From positions 1 to 35,075 of the forward strand of contig CAZXIV010000012.1 in the NCBI GenBank assembly GCA_964640945.1: a DNA stretch of 35,075 bases. Reading direction: 5' to 3'. Under the pieces are notes generated by a model, which had not been told where the DNA came from, ran no database searches, and was given only the letters and a program-made list of their open reading frames with translations. The position numbers and the translations under genes are program-made. The DNA comes from JAGOUB01 sp964640945. Its GTDB lineage: Bacteria; Patescibacteriota; Gracilibacteria; Peribacterales; Peribacteraceae. Positions 22,789 through 29,330 of this stretch are shown here, piece after piece; position 1 is the first letter of the stretch, and each line of letters opens with the position of its first letter.

Positions 22789-22864
22789 TCAGCACACCGT
22801 CAAGCCGTCCTGTCCACGCGGAAGCGTATCATCGACGCACTTTTCTCCATTCCCCTTCTTCTTT

Positions 22865-23386
22865 ATGCGTCGTCTCATCGCCCTCGTGGCCGCCGTGTCT
22901 GTCTGTATTACCGCCACACCGGCGCTCGCGCGCTCGGCCGACGGCGCGGAGAGCAAGTCACGCCGCAACATTATGACAGAGCAGCGTCAGGACAACCGCC
23001 AGAACCGCCGCCAAGACCGCCAGGAAGAAAAGAAAGAGACGCGCCCCGAGCGCCTGAAGAATGTTGATCCCACCTGCATGCGCCCGGCTGTCTCCGCCCA
23101 AGAGGCGGCACTCAAGTCGGCCTTCACGACCATGAGCTCGAGCATGACAACGGCCCTGACCGCGCGCGCCGCCGCCCTCGACGCCGCTTGGAGCAGCACC
23201 GACACGGCCACCCGTGAAGCTGGTATCCAGACCGCGCGCGAGACGTTCCGCACGACGGTCAAAACCGCCCGTGACACCATGCAGGACGCCAATAAGACCG
23301 CCTACAAAACGTTCAAGGACGCCGCCAAAGCCTGCGGTGTCGTCGTCGCCGACGAGCAGCTTACGGACGAGGCCCTGGGACTCTGA
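22865..23386 (+). CDS. Secreted, highly charged helical protein of unknown function
   Basis: 173 residues. The signal peptide (MRRLIALVAAVSVCITATPALA) is cleaved near residue 22. Residues ~24-70 are extremely polar (RQDNRQNRRQDRQEEKKETR) and probably disordered. Residues ~75-155 are Ala/Thr-rich helices with two similar arms (LTARAAALDAAWSS and TARETFRTTVKTARDTM). One Cys lies in each half (DPTC, AKAC), which could form a disulfide. I recognise no family. The leader is a striking pyrimidine tract (TTCCCCTTCTTCTTT) without an SD. A terminator follows directly. Confidence 0.7.
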   Translation: MRRLIALVAAVSVCITATPALARSADGAESKSRRNIMTEQRQDNRQNRRQDRQEEKKETRPERLKNVDPTCMRPAVSAQEAALKSAFTTMSSSMTTALTARAAALDAAWSSTDTATREAGIQTARETFRTTVKTARDTMQDANKTAYKTFKDAAKACGVVVADEQLTDEALGL

Positions 23387-23396
23387 CTATCGAGAG

Positions 23397-23424
23397 AAAA
23401 GGCCCTCGGGTGAGGGCCTTTTTT
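23397..23424 (+). terminator. Bidirectional intrinsic terminator
   Basis: AAAAGGCCCTC / GAGGGCCTTTT with a 4-base loop. T runs lie on both strands, between convergent genes ending at 23386 and 23428. Confidence 0.9.
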
Positions 23425-23427
23425 GTG

Positions 23428-24426
23428 TCAGCGTCCACCCCCGTGCGGGGTGAGCGTGCGCGTCGACAGATCCAAGAGCCAGAGATCGCTGCCGAGCCCC
23501 GCGGTGGCGTGGCCAGCACGCAGCCAGACCGTGCGGTCCTTGCCGACGGGCGCCAATTCGAGAATCTCAGATTTTTTCTGCGCCGAGACGAGGAACATCG
23601 TCCGCGAGGTCCAGTGGCGACTCACGCCGGCGTAGGGATTGGCAAAGGTAGCGATGGTGCACTGCTTGCCCTCCGCGTCCTGGCCGAGGATGTCAAAGTC
23701 CATACTGAAGGACATGTCGGCATACGTCTTCAGGTCGAACTGACGCAGACTCACCTTGGTGACCGTGGCGAAATCGCAGTCTGAAGCGTCAAAATTGTAG
23801 GAGATGCGGCCATCATCGAGCATGGCTCGATAGAGGATCTCGGCCGCCAACTGGCGAGTCATTGGCTCGTCCAAGGCAACATCGTTCGTGAGTGTCTCCA
23901 GCGAGAACGCGTCCTTCCAAATCATGGTGTCGACGTACGGCGCGTACCAGGCGTCGTGATCGTAGCCGATCGCGGGCGCGTCGAGCGTCGCCAGGGCGTA
24001 CTGGCGGATCGTGACGATCATCTTCAGCGCCTCAGCCAAATTGACCGCCTGCGCGGGGCGGAAGGTGCCGTCGTCATAGCCGCGGACCCAGCCCTTCTCA
24101 GCTGCAAGGCAAACGTACGGGCTAAACCAATCTTCAATCCGAACATCAGGGAAGCAATTTTTTGGTTTGGCCTGAGCGAGCGTCTCGACATTGATGGAGA
24201 GAAGCATGATCTTCAGGAACTCGGCCCGGTTGATGGCGCTCTGCGGCCGGAAGCTACCATCGGCATAGCCACTAAAGAAGCCTGCCTTTTGTAGAAGAAC
24301 GATGGCGCGGGCGTTATCATCAAGACTGCGGACGTCCGGGAACGGCGTGAGCGTCGCGTACTCAGCTACGGCCGCGGGAACGGACAGACAGACCAACGCG
24401 ACTGTGAGAAGGAGACGTGTGAACAT
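23428..24426 (-). CDS. Secreted SLH-domain protein
   Basis: 332 residues from the ATG at 24426. The frame is open to 24600, but the signal peptide (MFTRLLLTVALVCLSVPAAVA) begins here. At least two S-layer homology modules are clear: FPDVRSLDDNARAIVLLQKAG + GYADGSFRPQSAINRAEF, then FPDVRIEDWFSPYVCLAAEKGW + GYDDGTFRPAQAVNLAEA. A third is divergent (DAWYAPYVDTMIWKDAFS). The C-terminal ~130 residues are a beta-rich region I do not recognise, with FDASDCDFATVTKVSLRQFDL and a late DLWLLDLSTRTL. This is probably a surface protein with a unique effector region. The leader is pyrimidine-rich (TTTCTTCCTTCCTC). Confidence 0.88.
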   Translation of the reverse strand: MFTRLLLTVALVCLSVPAAVAEYATLTPFPDVRSLDDNARAIVLLQKAGFFSGYADGSFRPQSAINRAEFLKIMLLSINVETLAQAKPKNCFPDVRIEDWFSPYVCLAAEKGWVRGYDDGTFRPAQAVNLAEALKMIVTIRQYALATLDAPAIGYDHDAWYAPYVDTMIWKDAFSLETLTNDVALDEPMTRQLAAEILYRAMLDDGRISYNFDASDCDFATVTKVSLRQFDLKTYADMSFSMDFDILGQDAEGKQCTIATFANPYAGVSRHWTSRTMFLVSAQKKSEILELAPVGKDRTVWLRAGHATAGLGSDLWLLDLSTRTLTPHGGGR

Positions 24427-24608
24427 GGTGAGGAAGGAAGAAACGTAGGAGACAGAATGTCTATTCAAGAGCAAATACACTATAGATTGCCCAACTATTA
24501 TATTAAAACATAAAATACTATTATAGGCAAGTATATAGCGCGCATCAGTGATACTCCAACGGCGTGGAGAGAGGGGCATGTCAGCCTTCCGGCCAGGCAT
24601 CCATGCCG
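24427..24608. other. Upstream region with AT-rich segment
   Basis: Bases 24480-24530 are strongly AT-rich (ATTATATTAAAACATAAAAT and ATACTATTATAGG). They probably hold the promoter and UP-like element of the SLH gene on the minus strand. No open frame is convincing. A plus-oriented terminator follows at 24609. Confidence 0.4.
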
Positions 24609-24641
24609 AAGCCGCTATCCCCGAGGGGACAGCGGCTTTTT
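24609..24641 (+). terminator. Orphan plus-strand terminator
   Basis: Stem AAGCCGCT-AT-CCCC / GGGG-AC-AGCGGCTT followed by TTTTT. The T run is on the plus strand only, but no plus-strand gene lies upstream. It could end a small RNA or be a remnant. Confidence 0.7.
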
Positions 24642-24671
24642 GCTCTAACCGTGCGGGCCAGAGCCAGCGTT

Positions 24672-25376
24672 TTACTTCGTTAGTTCCTTAATGGTCATTC
24701 CGGTCTTAAACCGTCGGAATAACGCCGAAGGGGCGAGGTGATCTTCCAGACGATTCGGTGCCGTATCCTTGGCGTAGCCTGCCAGGACTCCGCCCTGGTA
24801 CTTGTCGTTCGGATCAAGGCAGATTTGCAGGTGGAGGTGAGCATCTTCCCACCATCCATTATCTTCGGTGAGTTTGGGCGCGACGGTACCGAGTTCGTCG
24901 CCTTCTTCGACGTACTGGCCGTATTCCAACTCCGTCTCAAGGTTGAGGTGGCCATACAGCGAGTACAGCGTTTCGGTTTGGGAAATCCAATGCCCGAGGA
25001 CAACGATGCCACCCCAGTTCCGGGCGTCCTTGCTCTTGCCGGGGTGAACCCAGACGTAGGCGACCTTGCCCGGCGCAATGGCGTAGACCTTCGTCCCCGC
25101 CTTCACGTTCACATCTTCGCCGAGGTGCCGACCCCAGTTCTTCTCACCGCCGTCTTCCGTTTTGTAGTGGCACACCTCCCCAAACTTGTAGGAGTTCACC
25201 TCCCACTCCTTGTCCTTCCATGGGGAAGAGAAGCGGGTGACGATGATCTTTTGCTTGGCGATCACCTTCGGCATGCCATTCTTCGTGGACTGACTAGGAG
25301 TGGGCGGTTGACTGTCCGTACAGCTGCAGCCGAAACAGAGCGACAAGGCGACGATCATCCAACTGAAATTGCGCAT
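24672..25376 (-). CDS. Lipoprotein with M23 (LytM-like) metallopeptidase domain
   Basis: 234 residues. A signal peptide ends near CFGCSC with the lipidated Cys at about 17. The M23 peptidase fold follows at about 70-200: GRHLGEDVNVKAGTKVYAIAPGKV (His and Asp ligands of the HxxxD motif), then GGIVVLGHWISQTETLYSLYGHL, then GTVAPKLTEDNG and DAHLHLQI with the HxH motif. The zinc ligands look intact, so peptidoglycan endopeptidase activity is plausible, anchored to the outer face of the membrane. The SD GGAGGG lies 9 bases before the ATG, one of the strongest in the window. An operator-like dyad lies upstream at 25428-25446. Confidence 0.88.
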   Translation of the reverse strand: MRNFSWMIVALSLCFGCSCTDSQPPTPSQSTKNGMPKVIAKQKIIVTRFSSPWKDKEWEVNSYKFGEVCHYKTEDGGEKNWGRHLGEDVNVKAGTKVYAIAPGKVAYVWVHPGKSKDARNWGGIVVLGHWISQTETLYSLYGHLNLETELEYGQYVEEGDELGTVAPKLTEDNGWWEDAHLHLQICLDPNDKYQGGVLAGYAKDTAPNRLEDHLAPSALFRRFKTGMTIKELTK

Positions 25377-25427
25377 GGGTTATTCCCTCCATTTGCGCGG
25401 TGCCAGAGATACCAGAGAACACTGTGA

Positions 25428-25446
25428 TACAATACAATGTACTGTA
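25428..25446. promoter_or_regulatory. Operator-like 19-base dyad
   Basis: TACAATACA-A-TGTACTGTA: 9-base arms with one mismatch. It is about 50 bases upstream of the M23 lipoprotein start, between that gene and the tRNA fragment. Confidence 0.4.
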
Positions 25447-25457
25447 TATCTAGTCTA

Positions 25458-25490
25458 TGGGTGAGGAGGGGCTTGAACCCTCGACCAATC
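25458..25490 (-). pseudogene. 3' fragment of a tRNA-Lys-like gene
   Basis: The minus strand reads a tRNA variable region, T-arm (GAGGG TTCAAGC CCCTC) and acceptor 3' strand (CTCACCC A). It matches the intact tRNA-Lys at about 29 of 33 positions. The D-arm, anticodon arm and matching 5' acceptor strand are absent; instead a separate hairpin (25491-25515) precedes it. No CCA follows. This is a truncated copy about 75 bases downstream of the intact gene. Confidence 0.65.
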
Positions 25491-25540
25491 CCACCACACC
25501 GCGTGTGTGCGGGGAGGCTTTATGAACAACGATGTGTTAG

Positions 25541-25616
25541 TGGTGGGTCGGGAGGGACTTGAACCCTCGACCAATGCCTTAAAAGGGCACTGCTCTACCA
25601 ACTGAGCTACCGACCC
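25541..25616 (-). tRNA. tRNA-Lys (TTT)
   Basis: Minus strand: acceptor GGGTCGG / CCGACCC, D-arm GCTC...GAGC, anticodon loop CTTTTAA (anticodon TTT, lysine), T-arm GAGGG TTCAAGT CCCTC, discriminator A and encoded CCA (25543-25541). All arms pair. Confidence 0.95.
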
Positions 25617-25664
25617 AAAGAACGCCCGCCAAACGTACACGATCCCCAGCCGGAGCGCATCTGC

Positions 25665-25670
25665 TAGCCT
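25665..25670 (+). promoter_or_regulatory. -10 box of tatD
   Basis: TAGCCT ends 7 bases before the GTG at 25678. Divergent from tRNA-Lys. Confidence 0.5.
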
Positions 25671-25677
25671 GGGCAGC

Positions 25678-26442
25678 GTGATCGACACGCACTGCCACCT
25701 TATGGACGCCAAGTTCGATGCTGATCGCATCAACATGCTCGCACGGGCGCAGGCTGCCGGTGTGGACCGAATGATCTGCATCGCCGACACTCTGGCTGAA
25801 AGCGAGAAGTGTCTCTCCCTGGCGGAAAAAAATGAACACATTTTTTGTACGATAGGCGTTCATCCACACACTGCCAAAGAGTGGGACAACCGTTCGGGCG
25901 ACACCCTGCGCCACCTGGCTGTCTCACCCAAGGTGCGGGCGATCGGCGAGATCGGCCTCGACTATCACTACGACTTCTCACCGCGACAACAGCAGAAAGA
26001 GGTGTTCGCCGCCCAACTCGCGCTTGCCGCAGAACTGAAGCTGCCGGCCGTCGTCCACTGCCGCAACGCCGTGGCCGATGTCCGCGCGATGGTGCTCGCC
26101 CAAAAGACACAGGTTGTCATCCATTGCTGCACCGAGACTTGGGACGATGTCGCGCCGCTCGTGGCGGCCGGGCATCTCCTCTCTTTTACCGGCATCGCGA
26201 CTTTCCCCGCTTCGGCAGGGATCCGCGACACCATCAAACGCTGCCCGCTTGAGCAACTGATGATCGAGACCGATGCGCCCTACCTGGCACCCGTCCCGCA
26301 CCGCGGCAAGCGCAACGAACCGGCTTTCCTGCCCGAAGTGCTCCGCTGTATCGCTGAAACCAAAGATATCCCGCTGGCCGAGGCCAAAAGTGGGACGACC
26401 GCGACGGCGCTCGCATTCTTTGGCCTGCCGACTTACTCTTGA
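25678..26442 (+). CDS. tatD: TatD-family metal-dependent nuclease
   Basis: 254 residues, GTG start. TatD enzymes are TIM-barrel metallo-hydrolases with DNase activity. All metal-site motifs are visible: DTHCHL at 3-8 (two His), AIGEIGLDYH at about 90-99 (the Glu), VVHCRN at about 124-129 (His), VIHCC at about 150 (His), and MIETDAPYLAPVPHRGKRN at about 197-215 (the Asp). Length is typical. TAGCCT lies 7 bases before the GTG, so the message is likely leaderless. tRNA-Arg begins 5 bases after the stop and may be co-transcribed. Confidence 0.95.
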   Translation: MIDTHCHLMDAKFDADRINMLARAQAAGVDRMICIADTLAESEKCLSLAEKNEHIFCTIGVHPHTAKEWDNRSGDTLRHLAVSPKVRAIGEIGLDYHYDFSPRQQQKEVFAAQLALAAELKLPAVVHCRNAVADVRAMVLAQKTQVVIHCCTETWDDVAPLVAAGHLLSFTGIATFPASAGIRDTIKRCPLEQLMIETDAPYLAPVPHRGKRNEPAFLPEVLRCIAETKDIPLAEAKSGTTATALAFFGLPTYS

Positions 26443-26447
26443 GCCAA

Positions 26448-26522
26448 GCTCCCGTAGGTCAACGGATAGACCGCCGGCCTCCGAAGCTGGAGACACAGGT
26501 TCGATTCCTGTCGGGAGTACCA
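26448..26522 (+). tRNA. tRNA-Arg (CCG)
   Basis: Acceptor GCTCCCG / CGGGAGT (terminal G-U), anticodon stem CCGGC / GCTGG with loop CTCCGAA (anticodon CCG, arginine), T-arm ACAGG TTCGATT CCTGT, discriminator A and an encoded CCA at 26520-26522. Confidence 0.95.
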
Positions 26523-26526
26523 CGGT

Positions 26527-26670
26527 TCATACACACTCATACCGTAGGCATTGCTCTTCAATCGATTGAATCAATGTCGAAGAACCCCTGCTGACCCCGT
26601 GCAGGAAATCTGCAATCATCTCGGGTCGAAATACGCTTGTCGAAGGGGTGTCTTGCTGTGTCGTGTTCAC
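26527..26670 (-). CDS. 47-residue protein coupled to the upstream KOW-like gene
   Basis: A short open frame from a GTG at 26670 to a TGA at 26527. The start overlaps the stop of the preceding gene by four bases (GTGA), the arrangement of translationally coupled genes. The product is soluble: a Thr/Gln/Ser-rich N terminus, then FRPEMIADFLHGVSRG, then a helix SSTLIQSIEEQCLRYECV with two Cys near the C terminus. The composition is protein-like and the frame fills the gap to tRNA-Arg almost exactly (5 bases left). No family recognised. It probably acts with the upstream protein. Confidence 0.6.
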   Translation of the reverse strand: MNTTQQDTPSTSVFRPEMIADFLHGVSRGSSTLIQSIEEQCLRYECV

Positions 26671-27395
26671 GTACCTTCCTCCCCTGCCGCCTCCTGATTC
26701 GGAAGAATCATGGAAGCATGCACGCTGTAGCGGCGTGTCCCTTTGGCAGCAGTCGGATCCACAACGTCGATCGAGATCTTTCCTGCCTTAGAAATACCTT
26801 GGACGACTCCTGTTAAGAGTCTATCTCGTCCGACCTGGAAAGTGACGATGGTGCCAACCGCGTACGTTTCTTGCGCGGATTGGCGATACTCTTGCTGCCG
26901 TGACGTATTAATCAAACTGAAGACATGACGCTGCACCGACCAAACGTTGGGAAAAGCCTTTTCCATCTCACTTTCGGTCGACCCGTTCAGCATCGCGGCA
27001 ATGCCCAAAAATAACCTGTAATCACGCTGCTCCATCACCTCAGTGATGAGGGCTTGAACATCTGATTTGGTACTTTCCTGTAATATGTGAGGGGCAATGT
27101 GGAGACGGAGTGCAAGTTCGATCTGCGCCTCCGTAGGAGCATCTTTACGGCCGGATTGATGCTCAAGCACGGCTGCAACGGCAACCGGCTCGACGCGTTC
27201 CAACAACGACGGAACACCGACTTTTGCCCGTAGGAGATCGTAAATTTGCTCGATAGTGACGCCCCGCAAATCTTCCACAGGTATGTCGCAACGCAACGCT
27301 AACGTCAGCAACCCGGGCTGGGACGGTTCTTCGCCGGCCGGAAAGTTTATTATTAAATCACTGACAATCTCTTTTAAAGGTTTTTGATGCGTCAT
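26667..27395 (-). CDS. Hypothetical protein with C-terminal KOW/SH3-like barrel
   Basis: 242 residues from the ATG at 27395 (MTHQKPLKEIV); the ATG at 27401 adds two residues. Residues 1-155 are helical with no known domain: two stretches (LLTLALRCDIPVEDLRGVTIEQIYDLL and IELALRLHIAPHILQESTKSDVQALI) look like a repeated helical unit. Residues ~170-230 form a small beta barrel: YAVGTIVTFQVGRDRLLTGVVQGISKAGKISIDVVD, resembling KOW/SH3-like RNA- or protein-binding folds. No signal peptide. I infer a cytoplasmic adaptor or RNA-binding protein. The promoter overlaps a perfect palindrome. The next gene downstream is coupled by a 4-base overlap. Confidence 0.7.
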   Translation of the reverse strand: MTHQKPLKEIVSDLIINFPAGEEPSQPGLLTLALRCDIPVEDLRGVTIEQIYDLLRAKVGVPSLLERVEPVAVAAVLEHQSGRKDAPTEAQIELALRLHIAPHILQESTKSDVQALITEVMEQRDYRLFLGIAAMLNGSTESEMEKAFPNVWSVQRHVFSLINTSRQQEYRQSAQETYAVGTIVTFQVGRDRLLTGVVQGISKAGKISIDVVDPTAAKGTRRYSVHASMILPNQEAAGEEGT

Positions 27396-27402
27396 ATTCA
27401 TT

Positions 27403-27430
27403 ATTATGAATCATAATTAAATTGTGTCAA
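27403..27430 (-). promoter_or_regulatory. Promoter with overlapping palindromic operator
   Basis: Minus-strand -35 TTGACA (27430-27425), 16-base spacer, -10 CATAAT (27408-27403), 7 bases to the ATG at 27395. The perfect 13-base palindrome TTATGAATCATAA (27404-27416) covers the -10 and suggests repression, possibly autoregulation. Confidence 0.6.
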
Positions 27431-27511
27431 TTCAAATGATAAAATCAGCGTTATTGTGGTTTTTATTCAGAATAGGGTAGTTTTAGTAACACTTCTTTAC
27501 CTCCCTCTCGC

Positions 27512-27934
27512 ATGAACTGGTTCTTCCACACCGATACCCAAAACTACGGTCTGCTCATCGCCCGCTTGGCTCTTGGCATTGTCATGCTCCCTCACGGTCT
27601 GCAGAAAACCTTCGGCCTCTTCGGCGGCCCCGGCTTCGACGGAACAATGGGCTTCTTGACCGGCATGGGTCTCCCCGCCTTCATCGCTGCACTTGTTATC
27701 CTGGGTGAGTCTGTCGGCGCCCTCGCTTTGATTCTTGGCTTTTGCACGCGCTTCTGCGCCGCCAGTCTCGGTGTCATCATGCTCGGCGCAATCGGCCTCG
27801 TGCACGGCGCCAACGGCTTTTTTGCCCCCACGGGCTACGAGTATCATCTACTCGCCCTCGGCCTGGCCGGCCTCCTCACTCTGGAAGGCGCCGGCGCCCT
27901 CTCGTTCGACGGACTGATGAGGAAGAAAAAATAG
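27512..27934 (+). CDS. DoxX-family membrane protein
   Basis: 140 residues with four transmembrane helices. Family features: LLIARLALGIVMLPHGLQKTFGLFGGPGFDGTMGFL (first helix and the HGxxK region), then FIAALVILGESVGALALILG, FCAASLGVIMLGAIGLVHGANG, and HLLALGLAGLLTLEGAGALSFD. DoxX proteins are small membrane redox or quinone-associated proteins of varied roles. A cytosine/thymine-rich leader (CTTTACCTCCCTCTCGC) without an SD precedes the ATG. It is the first gene of an operon with an SDR and a DUF1697 protein, 2 bases apart each, which suggests a joint redox-related role. Confidence 0.9.
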   Translation: MNWFFHTDTQNYGLLIARLALGIVMLPHGLQKTFGLFGGPGFDGTMGFLTGMGLPAFIAALVILGESVGALALILGFCTRFCAASLGVIMLGAIGLVHGANGFFAPTGYEYHLLALGLAGLLTLEGAGALSFDGLMRKKK

Positions 27935-27936
27935 AT

Positions 27937-28713
27937 ATGCCCCGGACCGTCCTCATCACTGGCGCCAGCGGCGGCATCGGCGCCGCCCTCGCCCGGAGCT
28001 TCGCCGCCCGCAAGTATTCACTCATTCTTTCAGCGCGTTCCACGGGCGCCCTCGATGCTCTCGCCGCCGAGCTGCATTCCACCCACGGCGTCGACGCGAC
28101 CGTCATCACGGCTGATCTGGGTGTGCCCGGCGGCGCCGAAAAAGTGGCCGAAGCGCTTCAAGGACGAACCGTCGATATCCTGGTGAACAATGCCGGCTTC
28201 GCGACTTTTGGCGCTTTCTCTCAATCTGAGTTCAAGCGTACCCAGGAAGAAATCACCCTCAACGTCGGCGCGCTCACCACACTCACACAACTCTTCCTAC
28301 CCGGCATGATCGCCCGTCAGCACGGCCGCATCCTGAACGTCGCCTCCATCGCCGCCTTTTTCCCGGGCCCGTTCATGGCCGTCTACTACGCCACCAAGGC
28401 CTACGTCGTCTCGCTCTCGCTCGCCCTCAACGAGGAGTGCCGCGGCACCGGCGTGACGGTGAGCTGCCTCTGCCCGGGACCCACGCACAGCAACTTCGTG
28501 GCGGCCGCCAACTTGGAAGCCTCGCCGCTCTTTAAGCGGAGTCCCCTCCAAACGGCCGAGGCCGTAGCCGAGATGGGCGTACGCGGCTGTCTTCGCGGTC
28601 AGCCGGTGATCTTCACGAGTTTTTGGAACTGGCTGCAGGCCTTCGCTAGCCGCTTCGCGCCGCGCACTTTCGCCGCCCGCATCGTTCGACGCCTCCAAGC
28701 TCCCGCCCTGTAA
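27937..28713 (+). CDS. Short-chain dehydrogenase/reductase (SDR)
   Basis: 258 residues. NAD(P)-dependent oxidoreductase of the classical SDR family. The cofactor-binding GASGGIGAALA is near the N terminus (about 8-18), VNNAGFATFG carries the NNAG motif (about 86-95), a Ser in NVASIAAFF and YYATKAY supply the catalytic Ser, Tyr and Lys (YxxxK). After the active site, CLCPGPTHSNF is the usual PG motif. The start is the ATG 2 bases after the DoxX stop. GAGGAAG about 12 bases upstream, within the DoxX end, may act as an SD. The substrate is unknown; this group often reduces keto groups of lipids or sugars. Confidence 0.92.
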   Translation: MPRTVLITGASGGIGAALARSFAARKYSLILSARSTGALDALAAELHSTHGVDATVITADLGVPGGAEKVAEALQGRTVDILVNNAGFATFGAFSQSEFKRTQEEITLNVGALTTLTQLFLPGMIARQHGRILNVASIAAFFPGPFMAVYYATKAYVVSLSLALNEECRGTGVTVSCLCPGPTHSNFVAAANLEASPLFKRSPLQTAEAVAEMGVRGCLRGQPVIFTSFWNWLQAFASRFAPRTFAARIVRRLQAPAL

Positions 28714-28715
28714 CA

Positions 28716-29240
28716 ATGCCACGCTTCGTCGCCCTCCTGCGCGGGATCAACGTCGGCGGCAATAAGAAGGTGCCCATGGCCCAGCTCAAGACCGTGGTCG
28801 AAAAACTCGGCTTCACGAATGTGAAGACACTGCTCGCGAGCGGCAACCTTGCCTTCGACGCCGCGGCCCAAGCGCCAAAGACGCTCCGGGCGCTCCTCGA
28901 GAAAACACTGGCCGATACCTTCAAGTTCCAGGTCCCCGTCCTCATCCGCCCGGCCACCGAGATCCAAGCCCTCATCGCGAGTGCTCCGTTTAAGAGCATC
29001 CCGGTCGACGAGAACACGCGGCTCTACATCACCTTCTTGGGCGAGCCGCCCGCCAAGCACCCCGCCATCAAGCCGGCCCAGGGTTTCCGGGTGGTGCGCG
29101 CCACGGGCGGAGAGGTGGCAAGCGTCCTCCAGCTGGACCCGAAGAATCGCACGCCTGAGGCCATGGACGTCATCGAGAAGGCCTACGGAAAAAACGTGAC
29201 GACGAGGAACTGGAATACCGTCTTAAAGCTCCTGGCCTGA
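28716..29240 (+). CDS. DUF1697 protein
   Basis: 174 residues. The family signature is complete: PRFVALLRGINVGGNKKVPMAQLKTVVEKLGFTNVKTLLASGNLAF at the N terminus, a middle ferredoxin-like region (FQVPVLIRP), and the C-terminal GKNVTTRNWNTVLKL. No biochemical function is known for the family. Third gene of the DoxX operon, 2 bases after the SDR stop, with no separate promoter. It ends 90 bases before the glycosyltransferase gene; a palindromic repeat lies between. Confidence 0.92.
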   Translation: MPRFVALLRGINVGGNKKVPMAQLKTVVEKLGFTNVKTLLASGNLAFDAAAQAPKTLRALLEKTLADTFKFQVPVLIRPATEIQALIASAPFKSIPVDENTRLYITFLGEPPAKHPAIKPAQGFRVVRATGGEVASVLQLDPKNRTPEAMDVIEKAYGKNVTTRNWNTVLKLLA

Positions 29241-29288
29241 CCCGGCCGGAGCCAGGCAAGATGGCCGTATGAAGGCGGCGATCGTCCA

Positions 29289-29320
29289 CCCTTCGACTCG
29301 CTTCGCTCGCTCAGGGCAGG
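29289..29320. repeat. Palindromic interspersed repeat before the glycosyltransferase gene
   Basis: An imperfect hairpin with outer arms CCCT and AGGG around CGACTCGCTTCGCTCGCTC. The core resembles the loop sequence TCGACTACGCTC of the repeats at 30435-30510. It lies 11 bases before the ATG at 29331. Confidence 0.6.
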
Positions 29321-29330
29321 CTCCATCTCT

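Noticed and set aside
25491..25540. Intron-containing full-length tRNA between the fragment and tRNA-Lys
   Set aside because: No matching 5' acceptor strand (GGGTGAG) or D-arm is present in the interval.
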